The notes: a model not told the origin generated them from the sequence alone. A DNA stretch of 5,353 bases from Peptococcaceae bacterium (GCA_013336365.1 JAAXTT010000101.1:1-5353), one strand, 5' to 3'. Shown: positions 1 through 4,857, counted from the stretch's first letter. Translations and numbers: made by a program.

Positions 1-163
1 CTTCAACAGCCTCGGCTGCAACAGCACCAGGAGCCGCTGCGGCAACAGCTACAGGAGCTGCAGCACTAACACCAAATTCTTCCTCGAAAGCCTTAACCAA
101 TTCAGATAATTCCAAAACTGTCAAACCTTTTACCAATTCCAATACTTCATTTACTTTAGACAT
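1..163 (-). CDS. rplL: Ribosomal protein bL12 (L7/L12), N-terminal part, cut by window edge
   Basis: bL12 forms dimers on the uL10 stalk and recruits and stimulates translation GTPases such as EF-Tu and EF-G. Only the first 54 codons are here; the gene runs off the left edge. The start is ATG at 163-161, with AGGAGG at 176-171 and a 7-base spacer. Reading from the start, MSKVNEVLELVKGLTVLELS and the following acidic helix ending FEEEFGVSA form the N-terminal dimerisation and uL10-binding domain (about residues 1-32). An Ala/Pro/Gly/Val-rich stretch after residue 33 is the flexible hinge typical of bL12. The C-terminal factor-binding domain is outside the window. It lies 38 bases downstream of rplJ, in the usual rplJ-rplL pair. 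The protein was read by hand because the partial gene is short. Identity is very secure from the sequence and from context. Confidence 0.95.
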   Translation of the reverse strand, partial: MSKVNEVLELVKGLTVLELSELVKAFEEEFGVSAAAPVAVAAAAPGAVAAEAVE

Positions 164-201
164 TATAGAACCTCCTAATTATTTTTAAATTATTATATTT
201 G

Positions 202-735
202 TTATGCTGATTCCTCAGCTTTTTGCTGACGAACTGCATCAAGAGCGTAAACAAAATTTCTGAGTGAACCATTAAGCACAGTTGCAAAGCCGTACATCGG
301 GGTCTGCATATTGCCAAGAATCTTGCCCAGCAATACTTCCCTTGACGGCAACTCTGCCAGTGCTTTTGCACCTTTGGCATCAATAACCTTACCTTCCAGC
401 ATACCGGCCTTAATCTCAAGAGGTGCCTTTGTCTCTTTGATGAAATTAAAGAAAACCTTGGCTGGTGCCACTAAATCACCACTGCTGAAAGCAATAACGG
501 TAGGTCCGCTTAGATATTGCTCCAAATTATCATAACCAAGCTCTTTTGCCACCTTAATAGCGAGAGTGTTTTTTGCTACCTTAAGGACACAGCCATTTTC
601 TCTCATACGGGTACGCAACTTAGTCATATTTGCAACATTTACCCCATTGTTATTGGCAAAAATAGCAACTGTTGACTCACCAAATCTCACCCTTAAATCA
701 CCGATTATTCTATCCTTGTCTTTTCTACTAATCAT
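202..735 (-). CDS. rplJ: Ribosomal protein uL10, base of the L12 stalk
   Basis: uL10 binds 23S rRNA next to uL11 and carries bL12 dimers on its C-terminal helix. The 177-residue product is a normal length for the family. Residues 1-120 or so form the rRNA-binding domain, including the family-typical VAKNTLAIKVAKE segment (about residues 53-65). The stretch after residue 135, containing GSLRNFVYALDAVRQQK, is the bL12-binding region. The start is ATG at 735-733 with AGGGAGG at 749-743, 7 bases upstream. The position equivalent to the common D-[YF]-R-G-L segment reads NNNGVN here (about residues 28-33), a divergence from the form I know. Expression is probably controlled by the leader upstream, in which the uL10-bL12 complex binds its own mRNA. 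rplL follows after 38 bases. Confidence 0.97.
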   Translation of the reverse strand: MISRKDKDRIIGDLRVRFGESTVAIFANNNGVNVANMTKLRTRMRENGCVLKVAKNTLAIKVAKELGYDNLEQYLSGPTVIAFSSGDLVAPAKVFFNFIKETKAPLEIKAGMLEGKVIDAKGAKALAELPSREVLLGKILGNMQTPMYGFATVLNGSLRNFVYALDAVRQQKAEESA

Positions 736-753
736 GTATTGACCTCCCTTCTG

Positions 754-791
754 AAAAAATAGAAGGCGGACCCTTATAAAACAGAGCCCGC
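754..791 (-). terminator. Attenuator (intrinsic terminator) of the L10 leader, upstream of rplJ
   Basis: On the minus strand GCGGGCTCT (791-783) pairs with AGGGTCCGC (774-766), a 9-bp stem with two G-U pairs and an 8-base loop. It is followed by CTTCTA and then six T residues (759-754), 19 bases upstream of the rplJ start. The T run is displaced by six bases from the stem, so termination may be partial, as expected for an attenuator that must let rplJL be read. L10 leaders in Firmicutes commonly end in such a terminator. Readthrough has not been measured. Confidence 0.7.
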
Positions 792-816
792 ATTAATAAT
801 AATCATTATTATTAAT
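792..816 (-). repeat. Perfect 12-bp AT-only inverted repeat within the L10 leader
   Basis: Positions 792-803 (ATTAATAATAAT) and 805-816 (ATTATTATTAAT) are exact inverted copies around the single base 804. As RNA this would fold into an 11-bp A-U hairpin with a 3-base loop. Its 3' end abuts the first base of the attenuator stem (791), so the two helices could stack. It lies between the kink-turn and the attenuator and could act as a spacer or part of the switch. Its function is unknown. Confidence 0.7.
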
Positions 817-909
817 AATCCTACAGGCCTCGATTGGCGGCAATGCCTTTAAGTATAAAACACCAACTGTCTTCAGCATATTAAATTCAGACAGACTCAC
901 AACCTGCTA

Positions 910-1608
910 CTATGATGAAACCTTGCCGGGATTGATTTTAACCCCAGGTCCCATAGTAGAGCTGACGGTTATGCTTTTCATATATTGCCCTTTGGCAGCC
1001 GCAGGCTTAACCCGAACCAGCTGCTCTATTAAAACCCGAAAATTGCCGAGTAATTTTTCTATTTCAAAGGAAGCCTTGCCAATAGGAACATGTACAATTC
1101 CAGCCTTATCAACCCGATATTCGATTTTTCCGGCCTTAACCTCTTTGACAGCCTGAGCAACATCAAAGGTTACAGTTCCTGTTTTCGGGTTGGGCATCAA
1201 GCCCCTTGGACCCAACACTCTTCCCAGTCTTCCTACCAGGCCCATCATGTCAGGGGTTGCAATTGCCACATCAAATCCAAGCCATGATTCTTTTTGGATT
1301 TTCTCAACTAGATCCTCGGCACCCACAAAATCAGCGCCGGCCTCTTCTGCATCCCTGGCCTTGTCACCCTTAGCGAAAACGATAACCTTACGTGTCTTAC
1401 CTGTGCCATGAGGCAAAACAACTGCACCACGGACCTGTTGGTCTGCATGTCTGGGATCCACACCCAGTCTTACTGCAGCTTCAACTGTTTCATCAAACTT
1501 AGCATTTGCCATACCCTTAATCATGCCTAAAGCCTCATCCGGGTCGTAAAGCTTGTTTTGATCAACTTGCTTAAAGGAATCTGTATATTTTTTTCCTTGC
1601 TTAGCCAT
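910..1608 (-). CDS. rplA: Ribosomal protein uL1
   Basis: uL1 forms the mobile L1 stalk at the ribosomal E site, helps deacylated tRNA leave, and in several organisms represses its own mRNA. The product is 232 residues, normal for bacterial uL1. The N-terminus MAKQGKKYTDSFKQVDQNKL and the family signature around residues 117-142 (ATPDMMGLVGRLGRVLGPRG, then LMPNPK) make the call secure. I choose ATG 1608-1606: it matches the family start and has AAGGAGG at 1623-1617, 8 bases upstream. An in-frame ATG at 1644 would add 12 residues (MLIRLYHKEDLK), but the purine-rich sequence before it is better explained as part of an L1-binding mRNA structure. It lies 94 bases after rplK. The stop TAG (912-910) is followed directly by a second in-frame TAG (909-907). 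Confidence 0.97.
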   Translation of the reverse strand: MAKQGKKYTDSFKQVDQNKLYDPDEALGMIKGMANAKFDETVEAAVRLGVDPRHADQQVRGAVVLPHGTGKTRKVIVFAKGDKARDAEEAGADFVGAEDLVEKIQKESWLGFDVAIATPDMMGLVGRLGRVLGPRGLMPNPKTGTVTFDVAQAVKEVKAGKIEYRVDKAGIVHVPIGKASFEIEKLLGNFRVLIEQLVRVKPAAAKGQYMKSITVSSTMGPGVKINPGKVSS

Positions 1609-1623
1609 TTTTAAATCCTCCTT

Positions 1624-1662
1624 GTGGTACAAACGGATTAGCATTCAGCTTAATCCTCCCAC
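1624..1662 (-). promoter_or_regulatory. Probable uL1-binding mRNA structure mimicking 23S rRNA, upstream of rplA
   Basis: On the minus strand GTGG (1662-1659) pairs with CCAC (1627-1624), closing an asymmetric internal loop (GA on one side, GTTTGTA on the other). Inside it GGATTAAGC (1656-1648) pairs with GCTAATCC (1642-1635), 8 bp with one bulged A and a TGAAT loop. The stretch AGGTGGGAGG (1664-1655) and the closing TACCAC match, as I recall it, the uL1-binding arm (helices 76-77) of bacterial 23S rRNA. The rplA ribosome binding site AAGGAGG (1623-1617) follows with no gap, so bound uL1 could block ribosome loading. L1 autoregulation by rRNA mimicry is established in E. coli (site ahead of rplK) and in archaea; this site and position are my inference. 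Confidence 0.75.
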
Positions 1663-1702
1663 CTAATAGTGCAAAACAATAAGAAGTAATTTTGCCGGGG
1701 CC

Positions 1703-2131
1703 TTATCCCTCAATAACTTCGATCCCCATGCTCCGTGCAGTTCCTTCTATCATACTAATTGCAGCCTCTATTGTTGCAGCATTCAAATCCTGCATTTTTG
1801 TCTCAGCAATTTCACGAATCTTTGACTGGGCTAATTTTGCAACCTTGGTTTTATTAGGCACTCCGGAACCGGATTCGATTCCAGCGGCTTTTTTAAGTAA
1901 AACAGCAGCTGGGGGAGTCTTAGTAATAAAAGTAAAGGACCTATCTTCAAATACTGAAATTTCTACCGGTATAATCAAGCCAGCCTGTGCTGCAGTACGC
2001 TCATTGTATTCCTTAACAAAAGCCATGATGTTAACTCCATGCTGTCCCAAAGCAGGTCCAACAGGTGGAGCAGGCGTAGCCTTTCCAGCAGCAACCTGTA
2101 GCTTGATAATAGCTACAACCCTTTTTGCCAT
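1703..2131 (-). CDS. rplK: Ribosomal protein uL11
   Basis: uL11 binds the 23S GTPase-associated centre with uL10 and contacts EF-G and EF-Tu; it is also the site for thiopeptide antibiotics and needed for RelA-type stringent signalling. The 142-residue length is standard. The N-terminal domain (about 1-70) has the proline-rich APPVGPALGQHGVNIMAFVK linker and loop where thiopeptides bind. The C-terminal rRNA-binding domain (about 75-142) has KIREIAETKMQDLNA and GTARSMGI. The start ATG (2131-2129) is preceded by AGGAGG at 2146-2141, 9 bases away, which begins just after the nusG stop. The 16-base nusG-rplK gap indicates co-transcription and possible translational coupling. No feature of the protein looks unusual. 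Confidence 0.98.
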   Translation of the reverse strand: MAKRVVAIIKLQVAAGKATPAPPVGPALGQHGVNIMAFVKEYNERTAAQAGLIIPVEISVFEDRSFTFITKTPPAAVLLKKAAGIESGSGVPNKTKVAKLAQSKIREIAETKMQDLNAATIEAAISMIEGTARSMGIEVIEG

Positions 2132-2147
2132 AACATTACACCTCCTT

Positions 2148-2675
2148 CTAACTGATTTTTTCTACCTGGATATACTCAAGCTCTACCGGCGTATCCCTGC
2201 CAAACATTGAAATCCTGACCTTGAGCTTTCCTTTTTCAGGATGTATTTCCTCAATAACTCCGTCAAAGTTTTCAAAGGGACCGCTTATTACCCTTATGCT
2301 TTCATTAACTTCAAAATCAACTCTAATCTTGGGCTCATCAGTTCCCATAGATCTTAGAATCTGAATGGTCTCTTCCTCTGTCAGTGGAATTGGCTTCGAG
2401 CCACTCCCGACAAAACCGGTCACACCCGGAGTGTTGCGTACAACATACCAAGAGTCATCAGTCATAATCATCTCAACCATAACATAGCCGGGAAATACTT
2501 TTCGCTTTATTACCTTGCGTTTGCCATCCTTGATTTCAATTTCTTCCTCCATAGGCACAAGAATGCGAAATATTTTCTCCTCCATGCCCATAGACTCTAT
2601 TCTCTTCTCAAGGTTGGCCTTCACCTTATTTTCATAACCTGAATAGGTATGAATAACATACCATTGTTTGCTCAT
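2148..2675 (-). CDS. nusG: Transcription factor NusG
   Basis: NusG binds RNA polymerase through its NGN domain and affects pausing, elongation and coupling to ribosomes or Rho through its KOW domain. The 175-residue product has both: the NGN domain (about 1-110) starts KQWYVIHTYSGYENKVKANL and contains FPGYVMVEM and WYVVRNTPGVTGFVG (about 61-90). The KOW domain (about 122-172) contains RVISGPFENFDGVIEEI. The ATG at 2675-2673 is the first start after an in-frame TGA and matches the family N-terminus, so it is secure even though no ribosome binding site stands at normal distance. The only strong one, GGAGG at 2706-2702, is 26 bases away with a hairpin in between. The gene follows secE by 38 bases and is followed by rplK, the usual order. 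Confidence 0.98.
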   Translation of the reverse strand: MSKQWYVIHTYSGYENKVKANLEKRIESMGMEEKIFRILVPMEEEIEIKDGKRKVIKRKVFPGYVMVEMIMTDDSWYVVRNTPGVTGFVGSGSKPIPLTEEETIQILRSMGTDEPKIRVDFEVNESIRVISGPFENFDGVIEEIHPEKGKLKVRISMFGRDTPVELEYIQVEKIS

Positions 2676-2706
2676 ATAAGGAGCCCATCAAAGGCTCCCC
2701 ACCTCC
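2676..2706 (-). promoter_or_regulatory. Displaced ribosome binding site with intervening hairpin ahead of nusG
   Basis: On the minus strand GGAGG (2706-2702) is followed by GGAGCC (2698-2693), a 7-base loop, and GGCTCC (2685-2680), then TTAT and the nusG ATG. The 6-bp hairpin is perfect and two further G-U pairs could extend it. Linear spacing from GGAGG to the ATG is 26 bases, too long for normal initiation. With the hairpin folded only TGG plus TTAT, 7 bases, separate them. An ATG in the loop (2688-2686) opens an 18-codon out-of-frame ORF overlapping the nusG start. Structure-bridged sites are known in phage T4; here the effect is inferred. Confidence 0.6.
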
Positions 2707-2713
2707 CCCAGCT

Positions 2714-3043
2714 CTATCGGATAATCAGCTGCAGTACACGGCTCATACCGGCATCAAAAACCCAAATCAACGCACCTACAATAATTACAGCCACAACTAC
2801 TACAGCAGTATAAATCAAAACTTCCCGGCGAGTAGGCCAGTGAACCTTTTTAAGCTCACTGTAAACACCTCTAAAATACGCCTTCAATCTCACCACAGAG
2901 CTGACCTTGTCCTGCTTGACTGTAGCAGCTTTTTTGCCATCGGCCTTTAGCCCATCCTTCTTAACTACAGCTTTTTTCTTGTCTGCAGTCTGCTGCACAG
3001 TCAGCCCATTCTCTTCTTTTTCTGGTTTCTTGAGAAAAGCCAT
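2714..3043 (-). CDS. secE: Protein translocase subunit SecE
   Basis: SecE is the small essential subunit that clamps SecY in the SecYEG channel of the cytoplasmic membrane. The product has 109 residues: a Lys/Ala-rich, probably disordered cytosolic extension (about 1-48), the amphipathic conserved helix with GVYSELKKVHWPTRREV (about 59-75), and a single hydrophobic transmembrane segment (about 75-96). The single membrane span is the Gram-positive type of SecE; E. coli SecE has three. The start ATG (3043-3041) has only AAGGA at 3060-3056, 12 bases away, a weaker site than its neighbours, so translation may be modest. It stands between rpmG and nusG as in many Firmicutes. The long charged N-terminal extension is somewhat larger than in minimal SecE proteins. 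Confidence 0.95.
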   Translation of the reverse strand: MAFLKKPEKEENGLTVQQTADKKKAVVKKDGLKADGKKAATVKQDKVSSVVRLKAYFRGVYSELKKVHWPTRREVLIYTAVVVVAVIIVGALIWVFDAGMSRVLQLIIR

Positions 3044-3154
3044 TAAATTGACACATCCTTAAACAGAGGAAAATATTTTATTTCCACAAGCGTTTATTTA
3101 ATAGCACCTGCCCTATCAATCGCTAAAAGGCAATGCGCAACGCCAACCAAAACC
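3044..3154 (-). other. Structured spacer between rpmG and secE, no tRNA
   Basis: This 111-base gap sometimes holds tRNA-Trp in related bacteria, but no cloverleaf is visible here. On the minus strand AGCG (3124-3121) and TTGATAG (3119-3113) can pair with CGCT (3092-3089) and CTATTAA (3104-3098), giving an interrupted hairpin with an 8-base loop. Just upstream, 3144-3129 is a near-palindrome with TGCGCA at its centre followed by four T residues, which may be a weak terminator or processing site. Function is unassigned. Confidence 0.35.
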
Positions 3155-3304
3155 TTACCTAGTCTCTTTATGGACAGTATGGATTTGGCAAAATCTGCAA
3201 TACTTCTTCAGCTCAAGACGACCAGAATCATTCTTCTTGTTTTTTGTAGTTGTATAATTACGTCGCTTACAATCCGTGCAAGCTACAGATATACCTACAC
3301 GCAC
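3155..3304 (-). CDS. rpmG: Ribosomal protein bL33, zinc-ribbon form
   Basis: bL33 is a small large-subunit protein near the E site. I read 49 codons from GTG (3304-3302) to TAA (3157-3155). The N-terminus MRVGISVACTDCKRRNYTTT and the end IHTVHKETR match the family. Two CxxC pairs, Cys9/Cys12 and Cys36/Cys39, form a zinc ribbon, so this is the cysteine-containing type. Bacteria with such proteins often encode a cysteine-free copy used when zinc is scarce; none is visible here. The ribosome binding site AGGAGG (3319-3314) is 9 bases upstream of the GTG, and no ATG is available in frame nearby. It is the first gene of the unit driven by the promoters at 3367-3485 and is followed by secE after 111 bases. 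Confidence 0.95.
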   Translation of the reverse strand: MRVGISVACTDCKRRNYTTTKNKKNDSGRLELKKYCRFCQIHTVHKETR

Positions 3305-3323
3305 GGGTCTCCACCTCCTAAAG

Positions 3324-3356
3324 AAAAAAAACCTCTTTGAATCCTATTTCGAGGAT
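3324..3356 (-). promoter_or_regulatory. Possible attenuator with T8 tract in the rpmG leader
   Basis: Shortly after the downstream promoter, the minus strand has CCTC-GAA (3354-3348) that can pair with TTC (3341-3339) and, past a three-base bulge, GAGG (3335-3332), followed at once by eight T residues (3331-3324). A competing hairpin, ATCCT (3356-3352) with AGGAT (3345-3341), uses the same bases, so only one can form. This looks like a short weak terminator with an alternative fold ahead of the whole rpmG-secE-nusG-rpl unit. The stems are short, and function is uncertain. Confidence 0.35.
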
Positions 3357-3366
3357 AACCTAAAAT

Positions 3367-3395
3367 AATCTATCATAATTACTTTAGCATGTCAA
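3367..3395 (-). promoter_or_regulatory. Sigma-A-type promoter P2 for rpmG-secE-nusG-rpl genes
   Basis: On the minus strand a perfect -35 box TTGACA (3395-3390) is followed by a 17-base spacer and the -10 box TAGATT (3372-3367, 4 of 6 matches). Expected start of transcription is near 3360, about 55 bases before the rpmG GTG. It sits after the tuf terminator, so it plausibly gives the ribosomal protein genes their own transcript. Confidence 0.8.
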
Positions 3396-3430
3396 TAGAT
3401 GTCTTAATTCAAAATATTACTGCAATCTAT

Positions 3431-3442
3431 TAATTGCAATTA
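3431..3442. repeat. 12-bp perfect palindrome between the two rpmG promoters
   Basis: TAATTGCAATTA is its own reverse complement and lies downstream of the P1 -10 box, about 9 bases past its expected start site. A related TTGCAGTAA sequence follows (minus strand, 3427-3419). It could be an operator for a dimeric regulator or simply AT-rich sequence. Confidence 0.4.
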
Positions 3443-3457
3443 CTGACTCAAAATGTA

Positions 3458-3485
3458 ATTATATCACACAATTTTCATATAGCAA
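3458..3485 (-). promoter_or_regulatory. Upstream promoter P1 with extended -10 box
   Basis: On the minus strand a perfect -10 box TATAAT (3463-3458) carries the extended TG element (3466-3465). A partial -35 box TTGCTA (3485-3480, 4 of 6 matches) lies 16 bases upstream. The expected start is near 3451, roughly 90 bases upstream of the P2 start. Two promoters in tandem are common ahead of strongly expressed ribosomal genes. Confidence 0.7.
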
Positions 3486-3535
3486 CAAACCTGAGGAAAT
3501 ACCTCCATAAACTGTCTGATAGTAAAACCGGTCCT

Positions 3536-3575
3536 AAAACAAGGAAGCTGACATTCCAAGGGAATGTCAGCTCCT
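3536..3575 (-). terminator. Rho-independent terminator after tuf
   Basis: On the minus strand AGCTGACATTCC (3572-3561) pairs perfectly with GGAATGTCAGCT (3557-3546). AGG (3575-3573) extends the stem to CCT (3544-3542) past one bulged T. The tail is TG then four T residues (3539-3536). It begins 22 bases after the tuf stop codon and separates the fusA-tuf unit from the rpmG promoters. The stem is strong but the T tract is short, so some readthrough is possible. Confidence 0.85.
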
Positions 3576-3597
3576 AATCAATTAAGACCTCAGAGTT

Positions 3598-4800
3598 TTA
3601 TGCTAGGATTGAGGTAACTACCCCAGCACCAACAGTACGGCCGCCCTCACGGATGGCGAAACGAAGTCCCTCTTCCACTGCTATGGGTGTTATCAGCTTG
3701 ATGGCTATCCTTACGTTGTCTCCCGGCATTACCATCTCTACTCCCTCAGGAAGCTCTGCTACTCCGGTTACATCTGTTGTCCGGAAGTAAAATTGAGGAC
3801 GATATCCATTGAAAAATGGTGTGTGTCTTCCTCCCTCTTCCTTGCTCAATACATATACCTCTGCATAAAAATGAGTGTGGGGCTTTATGCTTCCTATCTT
3901 TGCCAATACTTGTCCCCGCTCAATATCCTTTCTTTCCACTCCTCTTAACAAGGCTCCGATATTGTCCCCGGCTTCTCCATAGTCCAACAGCTTACGGAAC
4001 ATCTCTATCCCTGTTACAACTGACTTCTTGGGCTTCTCCTGAAGTCCGACTATCTCAATCTCTTCTCCTACCTTTACTGATCCACGCTCTACACGCCCTG
4101 TTGCCACTGTTCCTCTTCCGGTTATGCTGAATACATCTTCAACCGGCATCAAAAATGGCTTGTCAGTATCTCTTTCTGGGGTTGGTATAAAGCTGTCTAC
4201 TGCATCCATCAGTTCCCATATGGATTTGCACCACTCACATTCCTTTTTACCACAGCCACACTCTACTACCTTTAAGGCAGATCCTACTATTATTGGAGTA
4301 TCATCTCCGGGAAACTCATAGGATGAAAGAAGTTCGCGAACCTCCATGTCTACCAGTTCCAACAGCTCAGGATCGTCTACCTGGTCAGACTTATTCAGGT
4401 ACACCACAATGTGGGGCACTCCTACCTGTCTTGCCAACAATATATGCTCCCTGGTCTGGGGCATAGGACCATCTGCTGCTGATACCACCAAGATTGCTCC
4501 ATCCATCTGAGCTGCTCCGGTTATCATGTTCTTTACATAGTCAGCGTGTCCGGGACAGTCTACGTGGGCATAGTGCCGGCTTTCTGTCTCATACTCCACA
4601 TGGGCGGTATTAATTGTGATTCCACGCTCACGCTCTTCCGGAGCATTGTCAATCTCATCATACTTCATTACCGCTGCCTGGCCTACTGTGCTCAAAACCA
4701 TCGTTATTGCTGCAGTCAATGTCGTTTTACCATGGTCTACGTGACCTATGGTTCCAATGTTAACGTGAGGTTTTCTACGTTCGAATTTTGCCTTAGCCAT
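3598..4800 (-). CDS. tuf: Elongation factor Tu
   Basis: EF-Tu delivers aminoacyl-tRNA to the ribosomal A site as a GTP complex. The 400-residue product is complete. The GTPase domain (about 1-210) has the P-loop GHVDHGKT (19-26), switch I with ERGITI (58-63), DCPGHADY (81-88) including the catalytic-type His85, NKSD (136-139) and GSALK (173-177). Domain II includes FSITGRGTVATGRVERG (224-240), and domain III ends GGRTVGAGVVTSILA. The start ATG (4800-4798) has GGGAGG at 4816-4811, 10 bases away. Unusual is the cluster CGCGKKECEWC at residues 181-191, where the usual protein has a cysteine-free acidic stretch. tuf follows fusA by 57 bases without an obvious promoter and is closed by the stem-loop at 3575-3536. 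Confidence 0.98.
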   Translation of the reverse strand: MAKAKFERRKPHVNIGTIGHVDHGKTTLTAAITMVLSTVGQAAVMKYDEIDNAPEERERGITINTAHVEYETESRHYAHVDCPGHADYVKNMITGAAQMDGAILVVSAADGPMPQTREHILLARQVGVPHIVVYLNKSDQVDDPELLELVDMEVRELLSSYEFPGDDTPIIVGSALKVVECGCGKKECEWCKSIWELMDAVDSFIPTPERDTDKPFLMPVEDVFSITGRGTVATGRVERGSVKVGEEIEIVGLQEKPKKSVVTGIEMFRKLLDYGEAGDNIGALLRGVERKDIERGQVLAKIGSIKPHTHFYAEVYVLSKEEGGRHTPFFNGYRPQFYFRTTDVTGVAELPEGVEMVMPGDNVRIAIKLITPIAVEEGLRFAIREGGRTVGAGVVTSILA

Positions 4801-4857
4801 TTCTAAAAATCCTCCCTTGTATAAAGCTTTTAATATTTAAAATGGTTTGTGTTCCAC

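Larger units (their letters stand above)
754..880 (-). promoter_or_regulatory. L10 ribosomal protein leader (kink-turn autoregulatory element)
   Basis: The 174-base gap between rplA and rplJ contains the hallmark of the L10 leader known from Gram-positive bacteria. Reading on the minus strand, GAAGACAG (874-867) leads into TTGGTG (866-861), which pairs with CGCCAA (839-834, one G-U pair) and is followed by TCGAGGC (833-827). The unpaired purines on both sides of this stem resemble the kink-turn that the uL10-(bL12) complex recognises. Downstream come an AT-rich hairpin (816-792) and a GC-rich attenuator stem (791-766). In the known system, excess uL10 complex binds the kink-turn and lowers rplJ-rplL expression. 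The motif is seen directly; ligand binding is inferred from the known family. A covariance model search for the Rfam L10 leader would settle it. Confidence 0.88.

Noticed and set aside
156..419. 87-codon minus-strand frame overlapping the end of rplJ
   Set aside because: Out of frame with rplJ and running into the rplL start; low-complexity composition at its end reflects the AT-rich spacer. A shadow frame.
875..902. Possible promoter between rplA and rplJ (TTGTGA, 16 bases, TATGCT, minus strand)
   Set aside because: Both boxes match only 4 of 6, and the expected start would fall inside the kink-turn motif, removing part of the element it should transcribe.
1692..2210. 172-codon open frame on the plus strand
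   Set aside because: It lies antisense to rplK and the end of nusG, both certain genes; its product resembles no family I know and it has no convincing ribosome binding site.
3044..3154. tRNA-Trp between rpmG and secE
   Set aside because: The gap was read for an acceptor stem, TTC-type T loop and CCA anticodon; none is present.
3816..4130. 104-codon plus-strand frame and other plus-strand frames within tuf and fusA
   Set aside because: They are antisense to highly conserved genes and show no recognisable domain or initiation signal.
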